From positions 124,001 to 188,000 of the forward strand of contig OZ025743.1 in NCBI GenBank assembly GCA_964019335.1: a stretch of DNA of 64,000 bases, written 5' to 3'. Source of the DNA: Diplonema japonicum (taxonomy: Eukaryota; Euglenozoa; Diplonemea; Diplonemida; Diplonemidae). This document shows, in pieces, positions 39,678-49,147 of this stretch. Positions within the stretch are counted from its first letter, which is position 1, and every line of letters starts with the position of its first letter. The notes under the pieces are model-generated. The model searched no databases. It was given only the letters and a program-made list of their open reading frames with translations, and was not told where the DNA came from. The translations under genes and the position numbers were made by a program.

Positions 39678-42600
39678 CTAACAAGTGCACTTAGAAGGAG
39701 GACAGGGACCGCCACACCCAAACTTCTTAGCTTTCTGGCACCACGGGTCCGCCAGCTCACCAATCTTGCTGAAGATGACGAAGGATGTGGCCTCCTCGGT
39801 GGTCTCGGGAAGGACCAGAGAGGTCCCCGCATCCACCTGAACCCTGTACGACACCATCTTCTGCTCTGCCAACCCCCACTTGGGAGCGCAGGAGGCCGAC
39901 TCGAACCCAGCCAGAGGGAGCAGGGCGGGGAAGCCACCGTTCACCTTCCCCGAGCACGGAGGGCAGTGGTAGTGCGACACGATGAACTCGCAGACCTCAG
40001 TCCCGCAGCATGTGAGGGTGATGGCGGTGTCCTTGGGAATGGCAGCAGGGGTGTGCACCCTCATCTCCCTCATGTTCTCGGGGATCATCGTCAGCACCGC
40101 CTCGCTGTTGCTGAACTCCATCTCCCCGTTCACATCGTTGGCGGGAACGGCGGCGCCACCGACAATCACCTTGGCGTCGGCAGTGGTGCAGCTCACATCG
40201 TCCACCTCCTCGTCAGCGAGGATCTTGTCAACTGCGGTGCACCCTGCAGACGCGACGAGCACACGGACATTACGGGGAACAGTCCCACCACAGGTAGCCG
40301 ACACAGGACCGCAGAAGTCGTGCTCGGCACAGGCAAGGCTCCCAGCCGCCTTCGTCACAACAGTGTCGGGGGTCTCGTCGCCCCACTTGAAGGTGTAGGT
40401 CAGCTGCTCCCCATCGTTGTCCGACTTCACAAGGGTGCAGAAGGTCTCCTTCCCTGCCGTCTTGGGGTAGGGGGCAACACCGGTGTCCACAGAGGTCACC
40501 ACAGGGCGAAGGTACACAGGCTCCGAGGGGTCCATGTCCTGTGCGGTGGACCCGTCGCCGAAGTGGAAGGACCAGGTGTCGATCCCGTAGTGGAACTTCG
40601 TGGTCATCTTCATCTCCCAGTTCAGGTTCGTGGGAAGCCCTTCGATGGCACCACCGTCGGTGTTCTGGGCGAATCTCCAACGGCAACCGATGTTCCTGGT
40701 CCCAGAGGTGATCTGCTTGTGGTCGATGACACCCATTGTGCTGCTGGTGGTCCAGTCAAACTCAGAAGACCTGTCGTCCATTTCAGCAATGGTGACCCCA
40801 TCGGGGATGCCGCTGATGAGACCGTCGACAGAAGCGGAGGGCTGGTTGCCGTGGGGGTGGTCGATCCCGCTGGTCCAGAAGAAGGACAGGTGGTCGGGGT
40901 TGTTCAGGTCCCTGTACAGGAACATGTTCGAGACGCCTGCCTTCTCAAACCCGGTGTGGCTGCTCCAAGAGTTGAAGTCGTAGAACTTCTTCGCTGTCAT
41001 CGCCCTCTCCACAGCAGGGACAGTCCGGCGGTTCTTCCCGTTCTCCTGCTCCACCACGAACTGCTTCACGTTCCCCACGAAGTTGAGCGGCGCGCAGGTG
41101 CCGACCTCCTCGTCCGCAAGGATCTTGTGGACGGTGCTGCAACCGGACTTCGAGACGAACACACGCACCTTGCGGGGGGCCGTCCCACCACAGGTAGCCG
41201 ATACAGGACCGCAGAAGTCATGCGACGCACAGGTAACATGGCCAGCAGGTCCAGTCACAACGGTGTCGGGGGTCTCGTCGCCCCACTTGAAGGTGTAGGT
41301 CAGCTGCTTCTGTGTGATGGACTCCACGAGGGTGCAGAAGGTCTCGGCACCAGCCACCTGAGGGTAAGGGGCCACCCCAAGATCCACAGAGGTCACCACA
41401 GGGCGAAGGTACACAGGCTCGCTCATGTCCATGTCCTGCTGCAGGGACCCGTCGCCGAAGTGGAAGGACCAGGTGTCGATCCCCCTGATGAAGTTCGCTT
41501 GGATCTTGATCTCCCAGTTCAGGTTCGTGGGGAAGCCGTCAAGAGCACCGCCGTCGGTGTTCTGGTTGAACCACCAATGCCCGCCGATGTTCCCGCCGTT
41601 GTGGGTGATGTCCCCGAGCTTGTTGCTGCTGGTCCAGTCCCACTCGGCCGTCCTGTCGTCGCTCTGCGCAATGGTGACACCACTCGGGATCCCGGTGATG
41701 AGGGCGTCGACGTCGGACTCAGGCTGGTTCCCCTGGGGGCTGTCGATACCGTGGATCCAGAAGAAGGACAGGTGGTGGGGGTTCGTGAGGTCCCTGTACA
41801 GGAACATGTTCGAGGTCCCAGCCTTCTCAAACCCGGTGTGCGCGCTCACAGAGTTGAAGTCGTAGAACTGCTTCGCTGTCATCGCCCTCTCCACAGCAGG
41901 GACAGTCCGGCGGTTCTTCCCGTTCTCCTGCTCCACCACGAACTGCTTCACGTCCCCCACGAAGTTCAGCGGCGGGCAGGTGTCGATCTCCTCGTCCGCA
42001 AGGATCTTGTGGATGGCGCTGCAACCGGACCCCTTCGCAAACACACGCACCTTGCGGGGTGCCGTCCCACCACAGGTAGCCGACACAGGACCGCAGAAGT
42101 CGTGCTCGGCACAGGCAAGGTTTCCTTCCGTCTTCGTCACAACAGTGTCGGGGGTATCGTCGCCCCAGCTGAAGGTGAAGGTCAGCTGCTCCCCATCGTT
42201 GTCCGACTTCACAAGGGTGCAGAAGGTCTCCTTCCCTGCCGTCTTGGGGTAGGGGGCAACACCGGTGTCCACAGAGGTCACCACAGGGCGAAGGTACACA
42301 GGCTCCGAGGGGTCCATGTCCTGTGCGGTGGACCCGTCGCCGAAGTGGAAGGACCAGGTGTCGATCCCGTAGTGGAACTTCGTGGTCATCTTCATCTCCC
42401 AGTTCAGGTTCGTGGGAAGCCCTTCGATGGCACCACCGTCGGTGTTCTGGGCGAATCTCCAACGGCAACCGATGTTCCTGGTCCCAGAGGTGATCTGCTT
42501 GTGGTCGATGACACCCATTGTGCTGCTGGTGGTCCAGTCAAACTCAGAAGACCTGTCGTCCATTTCAGCAATGGTGACCCCATCGGGGATGCCGCTGATG

Positions 42601-42932
42601 AGACCGTCGACAGAAGCGGAGGGCTGGTTGCCGTGGGGGTGGTCGATCCCGCTGGTCCAGAAGAAGGACAGGTGGTCGGGGTTGTTCAGGTCCCTGTACA
42701 GGAACATGTTCGAGACGCCTGCCTTCTCAAACCCGGTGTGGCTGCTCCAAGAGTTGAAGTCGTAGAACTTCTTCGCTGTCATCGCCCTCTCCACAGCAGG
42801 GACAGTCCGGCGGTTCTTCCCGTTCTCCTGCTCCACCACGAACTGCTTCACGTTCCCCACGAAGTTGAGGGGGCATGTTTGAAGAGCAGCTGCCGTCCCG
42901 AGGGACAGCACGCACAAGAGCGCGCGCGACAT
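39678..42932 (-). CDS. Secreted modular protein B (three modules plus Cys-rich tail)
   Basis: 1,084 residues from ATG 42932 (MSRALLCVLSLGTAAALQ signal). Modules lie at about 19-315, 316-612 and 613-910, followed by the tail. Modules 1 and 3 are nearly identical in DNA (period 1,782 bp). Module 2 differs (MTAKQFYDFNSVSAHTGFEK, FFWIHGIDSPQGNQPESDVD, GGHWWFNQNTDGGALDGFPTN, MDMSEPVYL). Each module has conserved Cys at ETFC, ACAEHDFCG and TCGG plus one before the ILADE motif, suggesting intra-module disulfides. The tail of gene B (DDVSCTTADAKVIVGGAAVP) is shared with gene F. Role unknown; extracellular matrix, wall or surface function is inferred. Confidence 0.85.
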   Translation of the reverse strand: MSRALLCVLSLGTAAALQTCPLNFVGNVKQFVVEQENGKNRRTVPAVERAMTAKKFYDFNSWSSHTGFEKAGVSNMFLYRDLNNPDHLSFFWTSGIDHPHGNQPSASVDGLISGIPDGVTIAEMDDRSSEFDWTTSSTMGVIDHKQITSGTRNIGCRWRFAQNTDGGAIEGLPTNLNWEMKMTTKFHYGIDTWSFHFGDGSTAQDMDPSEPVYLRPVVTSVDTGVAPYPKTAGKETFCTLVKSDNDGEQLTFTFSWGDDTPDTVVTKTEGNLACAEHDFCGPVSATCGGTAPRKVRVFAKGSGCSAIHKILADEEIDTCPPLNFVGDVKQFVVEQENGKNRRTVPAVERAMTAKQFYDFNSVSAHTGFEKAGTSNMFLYRDLTNPHHLSFFWIHGIDSPQGNQPESDVDALITGIPSGVTIAQSDDRTAEWDWTSSNKLGDITHNGGNIGGHWWFNQNTDGGALDGFPTNLNWEIKIQANFIRGIDTWSFHFGDGSLQQDMDMSEPVYLRPVVTSVDLGVAPYPQVAGAETFCTLVESITQKQLTYTFKWGDETPDTVVTGPAGHVTCASHDFCGPVSATCGGTAPRKVRVFVSKSGCSTVHKILADEEVGTCAPLNFVGNVKQFVVEQENGKNRRTVPAVERAMTAKKFYDFNSWSSHTGFEKAGVSNMFLYRDLNNPDHLSFFWTSGIDHPHGNQPSASVDGLISGIPDGVTIAEMDDRSSEFDWTTSSTMGVIDHKQITSGTRNIGCRWRFAQNTDGGAIEGLPTNLNWEMKMTTKFHYGIDTWSFHFGDGSTAQDMDPSEPVYLRPVVTSVDTGVAPYPKTAGKETFCTLVKSDNDGEQLTYTFKWGDETPDTVVTKAAGSLACAEHDFCGPVSATCGGTVPRNVRVLVASAGCTAVDKILADEEVDDVSCTTADAKVIVGGAAVPANDVNGEMEFSNSEAVLTMIPENMREMRVHTPAAIPKDTAITLTCCGTEVCEFIVSHYHCPPCSGKVNGGFPALLPLAGFESASCAPKWGLAEQKMVSYRVQVDAGTSLVLPETTEEATSFVIFSKIGELADPWCQKAKKFGCGGPCPPSKCTC

Positions 42933-43622
42933 TTCTTTTTTTAGTAAAAAAAAAAAAAAAAAACGGAAACCTGCGAGGACGTGTCATACGGAAAGCTGGT
43001 GGTATAAGGAAAGAATCCCTTCGTTAGTGACATGTGAGCACAGAAGAAGTAACGTCCGACGTGATGCCACCAGAGGGATAAGCAAGGAGAAGCCCAGTTC
43101 AACAGAGTCGAGTCAGGCAGACTCAGAGGGCGAAGATGAAATACCACGCAGGTATAGAACTGCAAACTCAATGCAAAACAAAAAGAGCGAGAAAATGGGG
43201 GGAGGGGGGAAATAGTGTAAACTGGGGGGGGGGGGGGGATATCAAAAAAAGAGAGGGAAATAATGTAGTGTAGCAGGAAGGGAACGAAAAGAAAAAAAGA
43301 AAAAAGAGAGAGGGGCGGTTTGTAGGTAGAAGCAAAGTGCTCATAACGCGAGTATTATATACATGGGCTTTTTGCAAACAATTCTGTAAACGGAAAAAAA
43401 AAAAAAAAAAAAAAAAAAAAACAAAAACAAATAGCAAAAAAAAAAGTAAATAGACCGGTGGTTCGATAAAGGTGGCTTCTTAGTTAGCTACCAAATGAAG
43501 AAGAAAAAAAGCAAGAAATATGGGGGAGGAGAGCGAAGGGTTTTTGTACAATAATTGTGACTGCGGTCTGACTATCTTCCTTTTTTTTTGTTTTGTTTTT
43601 GTTCCTATTATTATTCTACTCC
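42933..43622. other. Intergenic between genes B and C
   Basis: Short upstream region of gene B plus G and A runs (43226-43238, 43395-43421). No gene seen. The same interval recurs at 52403-53097 with different run lengths. Confidence 0.5.
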
Positions 43623-46001
43623 CTACTTCTCACACGTGCAGACGGTAGGGGGGCAGGGACCGCCACACCCACTCCTAGTCGGCTTCGGGCACCAAGGATC
43701 ATCCAGCTCACCAAACTTGCTGAAGATGACGAAGGAGGAGGCCTCCTCGGTGGTCTCGGGAAGGACCAGAGAGGCCCCCGCATCCAATCGAATCCTGTAC
43801 GACACCATCCTCTGCTCTGTCGATCCCCACCTGGGAGCGCAGGAGGCCGACTCGAACCCAGACAGAGGGAGCAGAGCGGGGAAGCCACCGTTCTCCTTCT
43901 TCGAGCACGGAGGGCAGTGGTAGTGCGACACGATGAACTCGCAGTTCTTGCTCCCGCAGCATGTGAGGGTCATGGCGGTGCCCTTCGGTATGGTCCCAGG
44001 GGTGTGAACCTGCATGTCCCTCATGTTCTCGGGGATCCTCGTCAGCACCGCGTTGTTGTTGCTGAAGTCCATCCCGTTCACGTTGTGCCCAGTAAGAAGG
44101 TTCTTGTCGATGCTCACCTTCACGCCCTCGTGGTTCCCGCAGGTCACATCGTCCACCCTCTCATCCGCAAGCAGCCACCCGACTTCGTTGCAGCCCGTCT
44201 TCTTCACGAACACACGAACCTTGCGGGGCACCGTTCCACCACAGGTCGCCGAGGCGACTCCACAGAAGTTGTGCGACGCACAGGTAACATGGCCAGCAGG
44301 TCCAGTCACAACAGTGTCGGGGGTGTTGTCGCCCCACTTGAAGGTGTAGGTCAGCTGCTGCTGTGTGATGGACTCCACGAGGGTGCAGAAGGTCTCAGGA
44401 CCGGCCACCTGAGGGTAAGGAGCCACCCCAAGATCCACAGAGGTCACCACAGGGCGAAGGTACACAGGCTCGCTCATGTCCATGTCCTGCTGCAGGGACC
44501 CGTCGCCGAAGTGGAAGGACCAGGTGTCGATCCCCCTGATGAAGTTCGCTTGGATCTTGATCTCCCAGTTCAGGTTCGTGGGGAAGCCGTCAAGAGCACC
44601 ACCGTCGGTGTTCTGGTGGAACCACCAGTGCCCTCCCACGCTCAATGGTGGCGAGGCCGCCTTCTGGTGGTTGATGACACCCACTGTGTTACTGGTGGTC
44701 CAGTCCCACTCGGCCGTCCTGTCGTCGCTCTGCGCAATGGAGACACCTCCCGGGATCCCAGTGATGAGGGCGTCAACGTCGGACACTGGCTGGCTGCCCG
44801 GGGGGCTGTCGATACCGTGGATCCAGAAGAAGGACAGGTGCGTGGGGTTCGTGAGGTCCCTGTACAGGAACATGTTCGAGGTCTTAGCCTTCTCAAACCC
44901 GGTGTGCGCGCTCACAGAGCGGAAGTCGTAGAACTGCTTCGCTGTCATCGCCTGCTCCACAGCAGGGACAGTCCGGCGGTTCTTCCCGTTCTCCTGCTCC
45001 ACCACGAACTGCTTCACGTCCCCCACGAAGTTCAGCGGCGGGCAGGTGTCGATCTCCTCATCTGCAAGGATCTTGTGAACTGGGGTGCAACCGGACCCCT
45101 TCGCAAACACACGCACCTTGCGGGGGGCCGTCCCACCACAGGTAGCCGACACAGGACCGCAGAAGTCGTGCTCGGCACAGGCAAGGTTTCCTTCCGTCTT
45201 CGTCACAACAGTGTCGGGGGTATCATCGCCCCAGCTGAAGGTGAAGGTCAGCTGCTCCCCATCGATGTCCGACTTCACAAGGGTGCAGAAGGTCTCCTTC
45301 CCTGGTGTTTGGGGGTAGGGGGCAACACCGGTGTCCACAGAGGTCAACACAGGGCGAAGGTACACAGGCTCCGAGGGGTCCATGTCCTGTGCCACAGACC
45401 CGTCGCCGAAGTGGAACTGCCACGTGTCGATTCCGTAGTTGAACCTTGTCTGCACCTTCAGCTCCCAGTTCAGGTTCGTGGGAAGCCCTTCGATGGCACC
45501 ACCGTCGGTGTTCTTGGCGAATCTCCAACGGCCACCGACGTTGAACGGGGCTCCGATCCCCTTGTTGTGGTTGATGCTGCCGAGAGAGGAGCTGGTGGTC
45601 CAGTCCCACTCAGCGGCCCTGTCGTCTCTCTCGGCGATGGTGACCCCATCAGGGACACCAGACACAAGACCATCGACAGAAGCGGAGGGCTGGTTGCCGT
45701 GGGGGTGGTCGATACCATGGGTCCAGAAGAAGGACAGGTGCGTGGGGTTGTTCAGGTCCCTGTACAGGAACATGTTGGAGACGCGTGCCTTCTCAAACCC
45801 GGTGTGGCTGCTCCAAGAGTTGAAGTCGTAGAACTCTTTCGGGGTTTTATTGCTCTCCACGGCCGGTACCTTGCGGCGGTTCTTCCCGTTCTCCTGCTCC
45901 ACCACGAACTGCTTCACGGTCCCCACGAAGGTGAGGGGGCATGTTTGGACAGCAGCTGCCGTCCCGAGGGACAGCAAGATGCACGCGAAAGCACGCGACA
46001 T
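43623..46001 (-). CDS. Secreted modular protein C (two modules plus tail)
   Basis: 792 residues from ATG 46001 (MSRAFACILLSLGTAAAVQ signal). The frame is open upstream to 46067. Module 1 begins TCPLTFVGTVKQFVVEQENG with KVPAVESNKTPKEFYDFNS, the most divergent N-terminal module among intact genes. Module 2 resembles module 2 of gene A. The tail is distinct: DKNLLTGHNVNGMDFSNNN, LTCCGSKNCEFIVSHYHC and ending CGGPCPPTVCTCEK. It follows gene B tail-to-head 690 bp away on the same strand. Confidence 0.85.
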   Translation of the reverse strand: MSRAFACILLSLGTAAAVQTCPLTFVGTVKQFVVEQENGKNRRKVPAVESNKTPKEFYDFNSWSSHTGFEKARVSNMFLYRDLNNPTHLSFFWTHGIDHPHGNQPSASVDGLVSGVPDGVTIAERDDRAAEWDWTTSSSLGSINHNKGIGAPFNVGGRWRFAKNTDGGAIEGLPTNLNWELKVQTRFNYGIDTWQFHFGDGSVAQDMDPSEPVYLRPVLTSVDTGVAPYPQTPGKETFCTLVKSDIDGEQLTFTFSWGDDTPDTVVTKTEGNLACAEHDFCGPVSATCGGTAPRKVRVFAKGSGCTPVHKILADEEIDTCPPLNFVGDVKQFVVEQENGKNRRTVPAVEQAMTAKQFYDFRSVSAHTGFEKAKTSNMFLYRDLTNPTHLSFFWIHGIDSPPGSQPVSDVDALITGIPGGVSIAQSDDRTAEWDWTTSNTVGVINHQKAASPPLSVGGHWWFHQNTDGGALDGFPTNLNWEIKIQANFIRGIDTWSFHFGDGSLQQDMDMSEPVYLRPVVTSVDLGVAPYPQVAGPETFCTLVESITQQQLTYTFKWGDNTPDTVVTGPAGHVTCASHNFCGVASATCGGTVPRKVRVFVKKTGCNEVGWLLADERVDDVTCGNHEGVKVSIDKNLLTGHNVNGMDFSNNNAVLTRIPENMRDMQVHTPGTIPKGTAMTLTCCGSKNCEFIVSHYHCPPCSKKENGGFPALLPLSGFESASCAPRWGSTEQRMVSYRIRLDAGASLVLPETTEEASSFVIFSKFGELDDPWCPKPTRSGCGGPCPPTVCTCEK

Positions 46002-46057
46002 ATTGAGGTAGGTAAACCTTTGATAATGGTGTGGGAGAAGAAAAAAAGAAACATTGA

Positions 46058-46535
46058 CCCATAACACTCGGGGTGTATCTACCGAGGGGTCCCTTTTTTG
46101 TTCCTTTCATAATTTGAGGGGGGAAATGGCAGCATTTAACCCCCGTTGCAGGTAAAACGGGTTTTTTGGACCAGGAAAATTTAAAAGAAAAGTTCAAAAA
46201 TTTATAAAAATACAAAGAGTTGAATGGCCGTAGGGTGCTCAAAAACGACCATGTCAATGGGTTGTGCACAGGGGGGGGGGGGGGGGGGGGGGGTGGTGGT
46301 GGTGCAGATTGAGCATCTTGGGGGAAAAAAAAAGGCAGCATCAGGACCCCTCAAATTTCTCAGACCGAGAGAAGTGCTGTGAAAACGCGAAAGATAACCC
46401 GTGCTCGTGAAGTTTACCATATCTTTTACGCTTGAGAGTAAACAGTAGACCCGAAGCCCCAATTGCCCCGTGACGGTACGAGTGTCTCGTCAATGCTTAA
46501 ATATTTTCCTGGCACTGCTGCTTTTGCCCACTTGT
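46058..46535. other. Spacer between the two 9-kb copies
   Basis: 478 bp unique to this position. It contains a G run at 46271-46293 and the continuation of the piggyBac relic (from about 46350). Confidence 0.6.
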
Positions 46536-46710
46536 CACCAATTCTGTCCAGAAACCCTCGTATCTTCCACAACACATCACCGTTTGACCCTTTTGTGTGA
46601 GTGAAGTGGAGGCTACTTTTAATTTCCTGGTAGCGTTTCCTGGGCATCGTGTTACTGAAAAGGGAGATTTTCATGGGTCCTGCACGCCGTAAACCCATCG
46701 CAACGCTCAA
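46380..46710 (-). pseudogene. piggyBac-type transposase relic
   Basis: Encodes KISLFSNTMPRKRYQEIKSS, LWKIRGFLDRIGDKWAKAAV and GKYLSIDETLVPSRGNWGFG. The KIRGFLD..SIDE..VP.RG pattern is the start of the piggyBac DDE domain, with the first catalytic Asp in SIDE. A stop after TVYSQA and low-complexity DNA end it. In other frames KRKRYGKLHEHGLS continues briefly. Confidence 0.8.
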
Positions 46711-48938
46711 TCCGAGTAAGCGGCGGAGTCCTGGGTCGAAATTTTATCAATCTCAGCGTCCTTTTGCTTGTTTGTCACTTCTTGGATGACGTCTGTGAGC
46801 TTCTGATCAAAAAACCGAAAGGGATAACCATTTTGCGTCGTCACAGCTTTTTTTTTTTCTCCCCCACCGGCCTATTTTATGTGTCTCTATGTACCAACTC
46901 CCTTACCCATGAAGGTTAGGACCTCGTCCGTAGCTGTTTTGACTATACCTTTGCGCTATCTACTCGGATTTGGGACCCACTTGGTGGGTAGATAGCAAGG
47001 TAAAGTGATGCAGCGCAGCATGAAATGGCAGTTGAAAATACCGGTTTCGCTGGTGTTCTGGTTGTGGTTGCTGTTGGGGAAACACAGAAGGCGGACGATG
47101 ACTGGGGTGAACGGTTTTTTTTTTTTTGGATTGGGATGAGGGCTACGACCTGTATAACAGCCCTTGCTCAAACTCTTGAAATGGGCATCTACGGACACGA
47201 GCACGGTTGCAGCTGATTCTCGTTCGTGTGGGATGAAGCAAAAAATAAAAAATAAAAAAATCAATCAAAAAAAAAAAAGGAGAAAGAAAAAAAAAAAAGA
47301 AAGAAAGAGGGAAGAGGATGGAAAATAGGGAAACAATTAAAATCTTTTTTTCATGTTCACGATGGACCAGGGGTTTAAAAGCACCACATTTGCCAGGGTA
47401 GACAAAAAATATATATATATAAAAAAAAGACTTCTTTTTTCCCCATTGAATAAAGAAGAAGAACAATAATAACTATTTATTGCCAACAAATAATGAGTCA
47501 TTATTTAACTCGAGTTCCCGAATTTTTTGCACGAGGGCCCGCAGGGCCCGAGTGCAAAAAAACGGGTAACGAGTGTTAAATAATGGCTCATTTGGCGGCA
47601 AGTAAGTCGTTTTATTTCACTTTTCGTCATTTGAGTCACTCACTCTTCGCTGCTTTCACTGCTGTTTTTTTTCACGCAGGTCAGCTTTTTGGGGATTTTC
47701 CTAAGGTAATACAGGGTAGCTATTTCGCCGTGGCATTTAAAGGGGAAGTAAGGCACTTATTCCCACTTTTAAGGGCTGGAATGGCCTCAGATGGCCAAAA
47801 ATAGTCAAAATACCCCCACCCCAAAAAAAATTTTCAAGGGGTTGGGTGCATTTTTTTCCACGACAAGACCCATTTTTTCACTCTGAAGGGCCATTATTTA
47901 ACTGCAAAATCTCATTATTTAACTAGTTAAATAATGGCGATTTCGCGTTAAATAATGGCCGTTTCGCGTTAAATAATGGCCATTTCGCGTTAAATAATGA
48001 GGCCCCTAGTGAGTGAAGAAAATGACGAAGAGTGAAATAAAACAAATGAAAGATAGGGATGAAAATGGAGAAAACAAACCATTCACTCTGTTTTGTAGAG
48101 CCACTAGATATCTTTCGTGCAAAAACTTTCATTTCTTTCAAATTTCTTTTTTTTAAAAAAAAAAAAAGACCTTCGCGGAAAAGGAAGTTGGAACGCACGA
48201 TTAAAAATTCTTTGCAGCAAAGACAATTATCAAAGTATAAATGTTTATAAACTCCAAAAAACAAAACAAAAAAAAAAAACAAGAAAAAAAAAAGGGACCG
48301 CGTGTGTTCTTTGGTCCTGAGAGGGAAGGCAAATGGAGAGAGTAAAATATTTTTAACACACAGAAAAGGCGGATTCTCATAAATATCTTTGGGGGATGGG
48401 TGGGGGGGATTTTCTTCCCCTTCTTCTTCGCTTTTACGCTCCTCATTTCATTCCCAGAGTCAAAAACACCTAGTTCAGCAATAAATAAAAGTGAAAGAAA
48501 ATGAAACGAGGAGGGAGGGGGGGGGGGGGGGGGGCGGGAAGAAGAAGAAGAAAGAGAGAAAGGTTCCTGTAATTCTCTTAGTGCCACCTAGCGATCCAAA
48601 AGATCAGTATTCTCTTTTTTATCGAAAAACCATTGTTTTGATTTGTCCATAAATCAACCCCCGGAAAAAAACACGGGAGCCGAATTGTTCTTCTTTTTTT
48701 TTTCTCTTTTTTTTTTTCTCCATTCATTCTGGATAAGGTTAAGAGGATTTACAGTATTCTTTTTTCTTTTTTCCTATTTCTTGTTTATGTGTCACTAATA
48801 TTCCTGATCCCTACTTAACCCCTTCAGATGCTGCCTTCGCACACGATGCATTTGATAGGGGGGAGTGGGCAGAGACCTTCTTCGCTTTCTTACATATCCT
48901 GCAACAGAATAGAGAATCCCTTTCTGTTCAGACACCCT

Positions 48939-48974
<36 letters not shown>

Positions 48975-49147
48975 ACCAATCTATGGAGAGCAATTAAAAA
49001 AAAAAAAAATGTCTTTGAAGGGAACCTGCAGTATGTGACAGGATCGCCTAAAAAAGAAAGAGAGAGAGAGAGGTAAAAATAATACAAACCAATCACTTTG
49101 TCTTCTTTTTTGTTTATTTTCTCTTTTTTCTCTTCTTTTTGTAGCCC
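46711..49147. other. Non-coding part of the right duplicated block
   Basis: Same content as 37241-39677, including the palindrome-rich repeat. No gene. Confidence 0.5.
47467..48042 (-). mobile_element. Palindrome-rich non-autonomous repeat (copy 3)
   Basis: Identical to copy 2 because it lies inside the duplicated block. Confidence 0.65.

Larger units (their letters stand above)
37066..46057. repeat. 9-kb segmental duplication, left copy
   Basis: Matches 46536-55535 in direct orientation (offset 9470, changing by a few bases after run-length differences in G and A tracts near 43.2-43.4 kb). It carries a piggyBac relic end, a palindrome-rich repeat and secreted genes B and C. Only a few substitutions were seen. 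Confidence 0.9.

Noticed and set aside
39966-42944. Long plus-strand ORFs antisense to the secreted genes (also 18724-20613, 43593-46064, 49436-52414, 53068-55536)
   Set aside because: They are mirror frames created by strong C/G bias at third codon positions. They lack signal or domain features, and the sense frames have signal peptides and conserved modules.
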